Below, piece after piece: positions 1-5,390 of a stretch of 5,390 nt of DNA (positions are counted from its first letter, which is position 1; the number at the start of each line of letters is the position of its first letter). The DNA is taken from the NCBI GenBank assembly GCA_937897585.1, contig CALCNY010000019.1, positions 1-5,390 of the forward strand, in the 5' to 3' direction. The DNA is from an uncultured Chitinophagaceae bacterium. Its GTDB lineage: Bacteria; Bacteroidota; Bacteroidia; Chitinophagales; Chitinophagaceae. The position numbers and the translations under genes were made by a program. Under the pieces are notes generated by a model. That model saw only the letters and a list, made by a program, of their open reading frames with translations. It ran no database searches and was not told the DNA's origin.

Positions 1-2
1 AT

Positions 3-74
3 TCAAGTATAAATGGCATTAGCATTCCGGTGGTTTTTGAGCATACGAAAGTTGAAATCAGAATAATTAAATAA
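3..74 (+). CDS. Possible C-terminal end of an upstream gene (partial, unrecognised)
   Basis: Frame 3 is open from the left edge to a TAA at 72-74 and encodes about 23 residues, ending VVFEHTKVEIRIIK. The hydrophobic/charged alternation (IPVVFEH, VEIRII) looks like a closing beta-strand of a real protein. The other two forward frames hit stops within the first 20 bases. I do not recognise the family and cannot name a function. The stop codon lies inside the first AATAAG unit of the repeat array that follows. A run of 23 codons without a stop is short enough to arise by chance, so this call is tentative and depends on sequence to the left of the window. Confidence 0.4.
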   Translation, partial: SSINGISIPVVFEHTKVEIRIIK

Positions 75-102
75 GAAATAAGGAATAAGAATAAGGAATA
101 AG
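70..102. repeat. AATAAG hexamer array with a perfect 13-bp tandem duplication
   Basis: AATAAG occurs five times, starting at 70, 77, 84, 90 and 97 (spacings 7, 7, 6 and 7). The inner part is an exact tandem duplication of the 13-mer AATAAGGAATAAG (77-89 and 90-102). The array begins at the stop codon of the possible upstream reading frame and lies more than 200 bases before mtaB. It shows no dyad symmetry and no coding sense. It looks like slippage-generated simple sequence in an intergenic region. Confidence 0.85.
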
Positions 103-149
103 AAAGTGTATTTAGGAAATGAAATTGTCATTACGAATAGAATAATCAT

Positions 150-183
150 CTCTGCGAAAACTCTTTAACTCCTGTTCTCTGCG
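150..183. repeat. Paired CTCTGCG repeats in intergenic DNA
   Basis: CTCTGCG occurs at 150-156 and again at 177-183, the second continuing into GGTTA. Between them lies a related CTCTTTAACT at 161-170. The pyrimidine-rich phrasing resembles low-complexity 'ctctgcg...ctctgcggtta' strings that I recall from intergenic DNA of AT-rich bacteria, but that memory was not checked. No reading frame longer than a few dozen codons crosses it and no promoter motif is apparent. Confidence 0.5.
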
Positions 184-235
184 GTTATAAATAAAACAAT
201 AAGCGCAAAGTCCCTTACAGGAGACATTGCTGAGA

Positions 236-320
236 AAAACAAACCACAAACAATAAACACCAAACGCCAAACCACAAACAAAAAAACGCCAAACCCCAAA
301 CTATAAACAACAAACAATAA
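236..320. repeat. C/A-rich, nearly G-free degenerate repeat tract
   Basis: About 85 bases made almost wholly of A and C with a few T and only two G residues (both in CGCC). Exact internal copies are visible: the 14-mer CAAACCACAAACAA at 240-253 and 268-281 (28-base period), the 12-mer AAACGCCAAACC at 262-273 and 284-295, and the 11-mer ACAAACAATAA at 246-256 and 310-320. The copies overlap one another, so this is a patchwork of AAAC-based units rather than a clean tandem array. The tract ends just before the promoter element of mtaB. It encodes nothing recognisable and, lacking G, can form almost no secondary structure as a plus-strand RNA. Confidence 0.8.
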
Positions 321-324
321 TAAT

Positions 325-332
325 TATCTTTG
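325..332 (+). promoter_or_regulatory. Bacteroidota-type -7 promoter element for mtaB
   Basis: TATCTTTG matches the TAnnTTTG -7 consensus used by the primary sigma factor of Bacteroidota. It ends five bases before the mtaB ATG (338), so transcription would start within a few bases of the initiation codon and give a leaderless or nearly leaderless mRNA. No TTG-type -33 element is visible at the expected distance, where the C/A-rich repeat tract lies. The motif match is direct; the transcription start is inferred. Confidence 0.65.
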
Positions 333-337
333 CCCCC

Positions 338-1606
338 ATGAGCAAAACAGTTGCCTTACATACTCTCGGATGCAAATTAAATTTCAGTGAAACCACTGCG
401 ATTTCGCGTATGCTAGAGAATGACGGCTTCATCAAAAAGGAATTCGATGAAGTGGCAGACTTGTATGTCATCAACACTTGCTCTGTTACCGAAAATGCTG
501 ATAAAGAATGTCGACAACTGGTAAGACGAATTCAAAAAAAAGCACCAGAAGCCTTGGTGGTCATTACAGGTTGTTATGCGCAGTTAAAGCCTCAGGAAAT
601 TGCTTCCATTCCTGGTGTGAATTTGGTATTAGGTGCTGCTGAAAAATTCAATATTACTACACATCTCAAAGAACTTAGCAAAAACGATTCAGGTAAGATT
701 TGTAGTTGTGATATTGAAGATGTAAATGTATTCACCCCTACTCACTCCGTAAAAGAAAGAACCAGGATATTTTTAAAAGTTCAAGATGGCTGCGATTACA
801 ATTGTAGTTTTTGTACCATCCCCATGGCAAGAGGAAAAAGCAGAAGCGACAGTATAGACAATGTAATTGCCAATGTGAAAGAAATCGCTAATGGCGGTGC
901 CAAAGAAATCGTATTAACAGGTATCAATCTCGGAGACTTCGGAAAAGGATATACAGGCGGAAGAAAGCACGAAGAAAATTTCTTCGATTTGATTAAAGTA
1001 CTTGAAGAAGAAGCCCCAATTGAAAGGTTCAGAATATCTTCTATCGAGCCTAATTTGCTAACCAATGAAATGATAGAATTTGTAAGCAACAGCAAAAAGT
1101 TCATGCCACATTTTCATATCCCATTGCAAAGTGGTAGCAACAAGACTTTAGCGAATATGCGTCGTCGTTATAAAAGAGAAATATATGCAGAGCGTTTGGG
1201 ATTGATAAAATTACTCATGCCTCATGCATGTATTGGCGCTGATGTTATCGTTGGCTTCCCAGGTGAAACTGATGAAGATTTTAATGAGTCGGCGAAATTT
1301 ATAGAAGAACTGGACATTTCTTATTTACATGTTTTCACTTACTCAGAAAGAGATAACACTCAAGCATTAGAAATAAAACCCGTCGTTCCGATTCACATCA
1401 GAAACGAAAGAAATAAAATCCTGAGAAATATTAGTTATCTAAAAATGCAGGAATTTACCAATGCTCACATTGGACAAACAAGAAAAGTTTTATTCGAAGG
1501 GGAAAACAAAAACGGCATGATGGAAGGTTATACAGATAACTATATTAAAATAACTACCGTTTACAATGCAGCGTGGGAAAACACAATAATAGACTGGAAA
1601 ATATAA
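338..1606 (+). CDS. mtaB: tRNA (N6-L-threonylcarbamoyladenosine(37)-C2)-methylthiotransferase MtaB
   Basis: Cytosolic radical-SAM enzyme that converts t6A37 to ms2t6A37 in tRNAs reading ANN codons, stabilising codon-anticodon pairing. The 422 residues show the three-domain plan of the family. The N-terminal UPF0004 domain has cysteines C12 (TLGCKLN), C48 (NTCSVTENAD) and C79 (TGCYAQ), which hold one 4Fe-4S cluster. The radical-SAM core has C152, C156 and C159 (CDYNCSFC, CxxxCxxC), followed by IPMARGKSRS and a VLTGINLGDFG strand typical of MtaB rather than MiaB. A C-terminal TRAM-like segment runs from about residue 375 to the end. Length is normal and all six ligand cysteines are present. The ATG follows the TATCTTTG promoter element closely, and the N-terminus matches the family start. 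It is a housekeeping gene, convergent with and probably unrelated to the polysaccharide genes that follow. Confidence 0.95.
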   Translation: MSKTVALHTLGCKLNFSETTAISRMLENDGFIKKEFDEVADLYVINTCSVTENADKECRQLVRRIQKKAPEALVVITGCYAQLKPQEIASIPGVNLVLGAAEKFNITTHLKELSKNDSGKICSCDIEDVNVFTPTHSVKERTRIFLKVQDGCDYNCSFCTIPMARGKSRSDSIDNVIANVKEIANGGAKEIVLTGINLGDFGKGYTGGRKHEENFFDLIKVLEEEAPIERFRISSIEPNLLTNEMIEFVSNSKKFMPHFHIPLQSGSNKTLANMRRRYKREIYAERLGLIKLLMPHACIGADVIVGFPGETDEDFNESAKFIEELDISYLHVFTYSERDNTQALEIKPVVPIHIRNERNKILRNISYLKMQEFTNAHIGQTRKVLFEGENKNGMMEGYTDNYIKITTVYNAAWENTIIDWKI

Positions 1607-1622
1607 AGACTGCCTGTCTTTT
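1605..1622. terminator. Weak possible bidirectional terminator between convergent genes
   Basis: AAAGAC (1605-1610) pairs with GTCTTT (1616-1621) around a five-base loop, overlapping the last bases of the mtaB stop codon and followed by TTGTGTCTTTT. The stem has only six pairs, two of them G-C, so it is weak. A second AT-rich stem, TTCTTA (1636-1641) with TAAGAA (1646-1651), lies next to an A-run. The 51-base gap between two converging stop codons is where a shared terminator is expected, but the structures alone would not prove it. Confidence 0.35.
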
Positions 1623-1657
1623 GTGTCTTTTGAAATTCTTAATTCTAAGAAAAAAAT

Positions 1658-2395
1658 TTACTCTAGAAAATCATTCCAATTACGGTGAGATAATAACTTA
1701 TGAAAATTGAATTTAGATTCACTGTTCGTCAACATGGATAAATGCCTTACGTGATGCATATCGGTACCAACAAAAGATACCAATTCATTTTGTAACATAT
1801 AATTGGCCGCTTTCAAAGCTTCTTTACCATAATATCCAGTTAGCGACAACAAATTTACTTGCAACATAAATCCCAAATCAGCGAGTCTATGGTACATCTT
1901 GTTGTTACCATAATAATAAGGATATCTCTCTGGATGAGCTAGGATTGGAGCATATCCAGCAGTTTGAATAGCAAATGAAAACTTTCCAGGATCATCAGGC
2001 ATCGAAGCGTAAGAAAATTCAGTCAAAATGATATCATCCTTTAGTGTCAGTAGACGTTTACCACTATTTAGCAACTCGAAAAAATAGCTGTCGAGCATAT
2101 ATTCTGCGGCAGCACTCACTTCAAAATCAATTTGTTGTTTTTTCAGTTCAGCTATTAATGAGACTAAAGCGTTATTAATAGTTTCAGGATTGTTGCGATA
2201 TAAATCACCGATTATATGAGGAGTAGCAATAGACTTCTTTACACCAAGTGACATCAACCCTTTAATCAATTCAATGGAGGTTTCTAGGTTGGGAGAACCA
2301 TCATCAATACCAGGAAGGATATGAGAATGCATATCCAATGAAATTGGAAAATAATCGAAATCTAATTTTTCTTTTTTTTTGAATAACGAAAACAT
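1658..2395 (-). CDS. PHP-domain protein-tyrosine phosphatase, CpsB/YwqE (CapC) family
   Basis: Predicted manganese-dependent phosphatase that removes phosphate from tyrosines of Wzc/CpsD-type kinases (BY-kinases) controlling polysaccharide chain length and export; it acts in the cytosol. The 245 residues carry the metal-binding motifs of the PHP fold in order: DMHSH at 21-25, followed by LPGIDDGS (27-34); TPH at 58-60; E97 in AAEYM; HPER at 153-156; and GTDMHH at 209-214. Length fits the family. The N-terminus MFSLFKKKEK is a basic leader often seen in Bacteroidota members, and ATG 2395 is the only Met before the first metal ligand. It is the last gene of the minus-strand block, 44 bases after the glycosyltransferase. 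Related PHP proteins include histidinol phosphatases, but the HSHxLPGIDDGS signature and the polysaccharide neighbours favour CpsB. The cognate kinase is not in the window. Confidence 0.88.
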   Translation of the reverse strand: MFSLFKKKEKLDFDYFPISLDMHSHILPGIDDGSPNLETSIELIKGLMSLGVKKSIATPHIIGDLYRNNPETINNALVSLIAELKKQQIDFEVSAAAEYMLDSYFFELLNSGKRLLTLKDDIILTEFSYASMPDDPGKFSFAIQTAGYAPILAHPERYPYYYGNNKMYHRLADLGFMLQVNLLSLTGYYGKEALKAANYMLQNELVSFVGTDMHHVRHLSMLTNSESKFNFHKLLSHRNWNDFLE

Positions 2396-2404
2396 AATTT
2401 TTTC

Positions 2405-2420
2405 AAGATTTCAAAATCTT
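2405..2420. repeat. Small AT-rich inverted repeat before the phosphatase gene
   Basis: AAGATT (2405-2410) and AATCTT (2415-2420) form a perfect six-base dyad around TCAA. In the minus-strand transcript the hairpin ends nine bases before the phosphatase ATG, where it could affect ribosome access. The stem is mostly A-T and no U-tract follows, so it is not a convincing terminator. A function is not shown. Confidence 0.3.
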
Positions 2421-2439
2421 TTAAAATCCCTTGATGATA

Positions 2440-3204
2440 TTATTTCTTATAGTACTGATGTAATTTACTTAATGGTTTTAAGATGGAAACGATAAAAGGC
2501 ATTGGAATTCCATTGGCTTTCATGGCCAGATAATCTCTTCTATTCGCACGTAGTCTTTTAAAAATGTTATTATTACTGAGTCCGCCTCTTCTCATTAATA
2601 CACATAATTTAGGCAAGTAATAAGCGGACACTTTGTTTTTGTATAAAAATCTTGCCATCAATTCGTAATCTGCCGCAGAGAAAAAATGAGTTTCATAATT
2701 GCCATACTTTTCAATCAAATCTCTTTTGAAGTAAAAAGCAGGATGAGCGGGCATCCAACCAAATTTGAACAAATTACGATTAAATGGCTTTCCTTTCCAG
2801 ATTCTATATAGCTTGGAGATATCTTCAGCATAAACATATTTGAGATCCCCATAAACCGTATCTACTTTTTCTTTTTCAAATGCCATCATTACATTTTCTA
2901 TGACATCTGTTGAAGCAAAAACATCATCGCTGTGTAATACGCCTATCACGTCTCCAGTTGCCATTTTCATTCCTTTATTTAGCGCATCAAACATTCCACT
3001 ATCAGACTCAGAAATCCACTTGGTAATTCGAGATTCATATTTTTTTACAATTTCGATTGTACTGTCTTTCGAATTGCCGTCTACAATTATATATTCGATA
3101 TTCGGATAAGTTTGGCTTAATACTGATTCAATGCATTGGGCTAAATGCTTTTCAGAATTAAAGGTGACAGTTATGATTGTAATTTTCAATTTGCTCTGTT
3201 TCAA
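2440..3204 (-). CDS. Family 2 glycosyltransferase (GT-A fold), surface polysaccharide synthesis
   Basis: Predicted cytosolic, inverting glycosyltransferase moving a sugar from a nucleotide donor to a lipid-linked or glycan acceptor. The 254 residues show the GT-A plan: first strand ITIITVTFN (8-16), VDGNSKDST (41-49), the SDSGMFDALNKG nucleotide-binding segment (67-78), and HSDD (91-94) in the place of the metal-binding DxD. AHPAFYF (153-159) and SAADYELMAR (176-185) form the acceptor half, the latter resembling the ED/D catalytic-base region of WcaA/WcaE-like enzymes. No transmembrane segments are evident, so it is not a processive synthase. The start codon is TTG at 3204: the frame has no ATG between the upstream stop near 3259 and residue 71, and residue 71 lies inside the domain. 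It lies 117 bases after the carbamoyltransferase. Donor and acceptor sugars cannot be predicted. Confidence 0.9.
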   Translation of the reverse strand: MKQSKLKITIITVTFNSEKHLAQCIESVLSQTYPNIEYIIVDGNSKDSTIEIVKKYESRITKWISESDSGMFDALNKGMKMATGDVIGVLHSDDVFASTDVIENVMMAFEKEKVDTVYGDLKYVYAEDISKLYRIWKGKPFNRNLFKFGWMPAHPAFYFKRDLIEKYGNYETHFFSAADYELMARFLYKNKVSAYYLPKLCVLMRRGGLSNNNIFKRLRANRRDYLAMKANGIPMPFIVSILKPLSKLHQYYKK

Positions 3205-3321
3205 AGAAAAAAAGTGAATAGATAATTTTCTCGAAAAACCACTATTCCATAATTTTTTCTATCTTATTTATAACTAATTGTTAATTTTTCTTAAAATTAC
3301 AGCATTTAAGGAATTAAATCA
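3205..3321. other. 117-base AT-rich spacer between carbamoyltransferase and glycosyltransferase genes
   Basis: This is the longest gap within the minus-strand block. I looked for a TAnnTTTG promoter element on the minus strand and found only imperfect forms (for example TAATTTTA), so an internal promoter is not supported. An imperfect dyad (CTTAAA 3290-3295 with TTTAAG 3305-3310) has no T-run after it on the minus strand. No small gene is visible: the only minus-strand ATG noted, at 3250, is followed by a stop after two codons. Confidence 0.6.
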
Positions 3322-5064
3322 TCAAATCGACTCGATAGAATTTCTCGAAATCAGAATATTTTCCATAACCAGCATATCCATGTTCGTCCTATGATAACAA
3401 TTCCAGGCTTCTTCTGGTGAGTTAACGATAGGTTCATTTTCATTAAATGAGGTATTCAATAAAATCGGAACTCCGGTTTTTTTTCTGAAAGCATCTATCA
3501 ATGCATAATATCTAGGAGAAATATCTTTCATCACTGTTTGCAATCTTCCCGTGCCATCAACGTGTGTAACTGCAGGGATACTTGCCTTTTTATCTTCTTT
3601 AATTGGAAATACTTTTTCCATAAAAGGAACAGGTTCATCCAATTCAAAATATTCAGCCACATAATCCTCGAGTATCGAAGGGGCGAATGGCCTGAAGCTT
3701 TCTCTGCGTTTAATTTTAGCATTTAAAATTTCCTTGGCATCATTTCTTCTTGGATCGGCGATGATAGATCTTCCGCCCAAAGCACGAGGACCAAATTCTG
3801 CCCTGCCTTGCATCCATCCAACCACACCACCATTAATCAGGCAGTTTGTCACCACATCGTACAACTTTTCATCTTCAAGTCTGACATATTCAATTCCTTT
3901 CGCTTCCAGCCATTTTTCAATTTCTTCATTGCTGAATTTGCTGCCTGTATATGCAGATTTGATATGATGACGCTTAATGTTTTCTTGTTGATGCTGCACA
4001 AATAAAGCCGCTCCCATTGAAATTCCGGCATCATGTCCCGCCGAAGGAATGTATACATTTTTGAATGGCGTATTCCTTGTAATTTTCCCATTTGCGACAC
4101 TATTTTGTGCCACACCACCTGCAATGCAAATATTATCAGACCCAGTTTTTTTATGCAAATGATTCAACAAATGAAAAATGGTTAGTTCGGTCATTCTCTG
4201 AACAGAAGCTGCAAGATCACGGTGGTATTGTGTCAGCTCTTCGTGCTTTTGACGAGGCTGCCCGAATAACTCAATCATCTTTGCATTATACATAGAGGCG
4301 ACAACAGGAATATGATCATCTCCATAATTGATGATACCCGAAGTGGCACTTCTGAAATAGCTTTGATTGATTTTGAACAAACCGTCTTTGGTATGTTCTA
4401 TGACTTCAAAAATTTTGTCGACATATTTAGGATTACCATATGGAGCCATCCCCATCACTTTGTATTCATCTCCATAATGTGGAAATCCAAGCAGTTGGGT
4501 GAACGCTGTATAAAACAACCCCAATGAATGAGGAAAATCAACTGAATCCAATACATCAATATGATTCCCTTTTCCGAATGCAGTCATGGTTGTTGTAAAA
4601 TCGCCCGAACCATCTATCGACAAACAAGCTGACTCTTCAAAAGGTGAAGCGAAGAATGCGGATGAAATATGACTGATATGATGTTCAACATTCTTTATTT
4701 TTCCATTAAAATGTTCCTGAGGCAATCCAAAATGAGCTGAAAGAATGGAATCGATACTGTCCACTTTTTTACTGTTTGAAAATCTTTCCTTAATGGCAGG
4801 TAAACTAACAAAAGGATGTGACAACAGAAACAATATCTTTTTAAAAAACTTTGCTTTGGGATCTCTGCCTATGCAGAAATAATCAACAGCTTCAATTCCT
4901 ACTCTGGCTTCTTTCAAACAAAATTCAATTGCTTTTATCGGAAACCCCGACCAATGTTTCACTCTTGTAAAACGCTCCTCTTCAATGGCCGCTATCATTT
5001 TCCCATCTACAAAAATCGCAGCGGAAGCATCAGCGTGGTAAGCGTTTATTCCTATTAATATCAT
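3322..5064 (-). CDS. O-carbamoyltransferase, NodU/CmcH/TobZ family
   Basis: Predicted to transfer a carbamoyl group from carbamoyl phosphate, via carbamoyl-adenylate, to a hydroxyl of a sugar or related substrate; cytosolic. The 580 residues have the two-part family structure. The N-terminal Kae1-like ASKHA domain starts GINAYHADASAA (5-16) and includes EEERF (28-32), the metal-binding histidines in EHHISH (127-132), DGSGD (151-155), GDEYKVMGMAPYG (198-210), GGVAQNSVAN (316-325) and AGHDAGISMGAA (342-353). The C-terminal YrdC-like part carries the hallmark GRAEFGPRALGGRS (420-433), SFRPFAPS (456-463), HVDGTGRLQTV (501-511) and NTSFNENEPIV (537-547). It appears intact and full length. ATG 5064 gives the standard N-terminus. 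The gene starts 34 bases after the upstream stop and precedes a glycosyltransferase, so a glycan or sugar-nucleotide substrate is likelier than an antibiotic, although the family serves both. Confidence 0.93.
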   Translation of the reverse strand: MILIGINAYHADASAAIFVDGKMIAAIEEERFTRVKHWSGFPIKAIEFCLKEARVGIEAVDYFCIGRDPKAKFFKKILFLLSHPFVSLPAIKERFSNSKKVDSIDSILSAHFGLPQEHFNGKIKNVEHHISHISSAFFASPFEESACLSIDGSGDFTTTMTAFGKGNHIDVLDSVDFPHSLGLFYTAFTQLLGFPHYGDEYKVMGMAPYGNPKYVDKIFEVIEHTKDGLFKINQSYFRSATSGIINYGDDHIPVVASMYNAKMIELFGQPRQKHEELTQYHRDLAASVQRMTELTIFHLLNHLHKKTGSDNICIAGGVAQNSVANGKITRNTPFKNVYIPSAGHDAGISMGAALFVQHQQENIKRHHIKSAYTGSKFSNEEIEKWLEAKGIEYVRLEDEKLYDVVTNCLINGGVVGWMQGRAEFGPRALGGRSIIADPRRNDAKEILNAKIKRRESFRPFAPSILEDYVAEYFELDEPVPFMEKVFPIKEDKKASIPAVTHVDGTGRLQTVMKDISPRYYALIDAFRKKTGVPILLNTSFNENEPIVNSPEEAWNCYHRTNMDMLVMENILISRNSIESI

Positions 5065-5098
5065 TTTCTTAATCTATTAAAAAATTGTATTGATTGAG

Positions 5099-5390
5099 TT
5101 ATATTCTGTTGGCTTCACTGCTAATTAGAATTGGTATATCATTCACAACCTGATAATAAATTCCAGCTTCCTCTGAAATCAATTTTTTCTTGTCTGAGCT
5201 TAGCACCAATGATCCACCATATTTTGGACATTTAAGCAAGGGAACAATATCAAGATTGCTGAATGTTTCTGATTGATGGTTTTTTAAAAATTGATTTCTT
5301 CCCAAATTTTCAGTTGCAACAGATTTCTTGATTGCTTTTATATAAAGGCTGTCGGACAAAGATTTCATGCCAGGGATTACGTGAGTCATA
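5099..5390 (-). CDS. 3' end of a larger gene: Trm112-like C-terminal domain, possibly after an aldo/keto reductase
   Basis: The frame is open to the right edge: the base before the ATG at 5389 is T on the coding strand, so the preceding codon cannot be a stop, and that Met is probably internal. Of the 96 visible residues, 49-90 resemble a Trm112/YbaR zinc-ribbon domain: PLLKCPKYGGSL, then LISEEAGIYYQVVNDIPILI, the usual end of this domain (YPI..GIPVLL type). Only one cysteine of the usual four remains (C54); Y57 replaces the second, and the second CxxC is absent. The first visible stretch, THVIPGMKS (2-10), looks like the late VIPG segment of aldo/keto reductases, which would make this a reductase with a Trm112-like tail; that part is inference from a short motif. 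The stop is 34 bases before the carbamoyltransferase ATG, suggesting co-transcription. Confidence 0.6.
   Translation of the reverse strand, partial: MTHVIPGMKSLSDSLYIKAIKKSVATENLGRNQFLKNHQSETFSNLDIVPLLKCPKYGGSLVLSSDKKKLISEEAGIYYQVVNDIPILISSEANRI

Noticed and set aside
236..320. C/A-rich repeats considered as a CRISPR array
   Set aside because: The units overlap, have no uniform repeat and unique spacer layout, and no cas genes are present.
537..547. Apparent one-residue shortening in the carbamoyltransferase NTSFNENEPIV motif (residue numbers of that protein), considered as a catalytic defect
   Set aside because: I recall the NENEP form as common in this family, and all other signature motifs are intact, so it is not evidence of inactivation.
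796..1104. Long minus-strand open frame opposite mtaB
   Set aside because: It lies wholly within the conserved radical-SAM coding sequence, has no recognisable domain, and looks like a shadow of mtaB codon usage.
3271..3283. TAAC/GTTA inverted repeat as a possible operator
   Set aside because: Four-base arms in very AT-rich DNA are expected by chance.
3290..3310. Dyad CTTAAA/TTTAAG after the carbamoyltransferase stop, considered as a terminator
   Set aside because: The stem is almost all A-T, the loop is nine bases, and no T-run follows on the minus strand, so it is unlikely to end transcription.
3734..4124. Several open frames on both strands inside the carbamoyltransferase
   Set aside because: They overlap the family's hallmark motifs in the correct frame and have no protein-like motifs of their own.

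Overview
The window looks like a piece of an AT-rich Bacteroidota chromosome, plausibly from the Chitinophagaceae/Sphingobacteriales side of the phylum. Three things point there. A TAnnTTTG-type promoter element (TATCTTTG) lies directly before the first complete gene. The translation starts I examined show no Shine-Dalgarno sequences. The proteins read like Bacteroidota versions of their families. The taxonomic call is an inference; no rRNA or other marker gene is present.

Layout. Positions 1-74 hold a short open frame that may be the C-terminus of an upstream plus-strand gene. Positions 75-337 are non-coding and built from several kinds of short repeat: AATAAG hexamers, two CTCTGCG copies, and a C/A-rich, almost G-free tract. 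Then comes mtaB (338-1606, +), a complete radical-SAM tRNA methylthiotransferase. It is a housekeeping gene and appears to be transcribed with almost no 5' leader. Its end converges on a minus-strand block, with about 51 bases between the two stop codons and a weak hairpin there.

The minus-strand block fills the rest. In transcription order (right to left) it contains: the 3' end of a gene running off the right edge, with a Trm112-like C-terminal domain and possibly an aldo/keto reductase tail before it; a NodU/TobZ-type O-carbamoyltransferase (580 aa); a family 2 glycosyltransferase with a TTG start (254 aa); and a CpsB/YwqE-type PHP-domain tyrosine phosphatase (245 aa). Gaps are 34, 117 and 44 bases, consistent with one transcription unit.

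Together the block looks like the downstream end of a surface polysaccharide (capsule, exopolysaccharide or O-antigen) locus. The glycosyltransferase would add a sugar, the carbamoyltransferase would carbamoylate a hydroxyl of a sugar or glycan precursor, and the phosphatase would reset a Wzc-type tyrosine kinase controlling chain polymerisation or export. The kinase, Wzx/Wzy-type proteins and sugar-nucleotide enzymes are not in the window. I found no CRISPR array, insertion sequence, tRNA, rRNA or phage gene. No clearly new system is visible; the most unusual item is the Trm112-like domain that has lost its zinc-ligand cysteines and sits on the tail of a larger protein.
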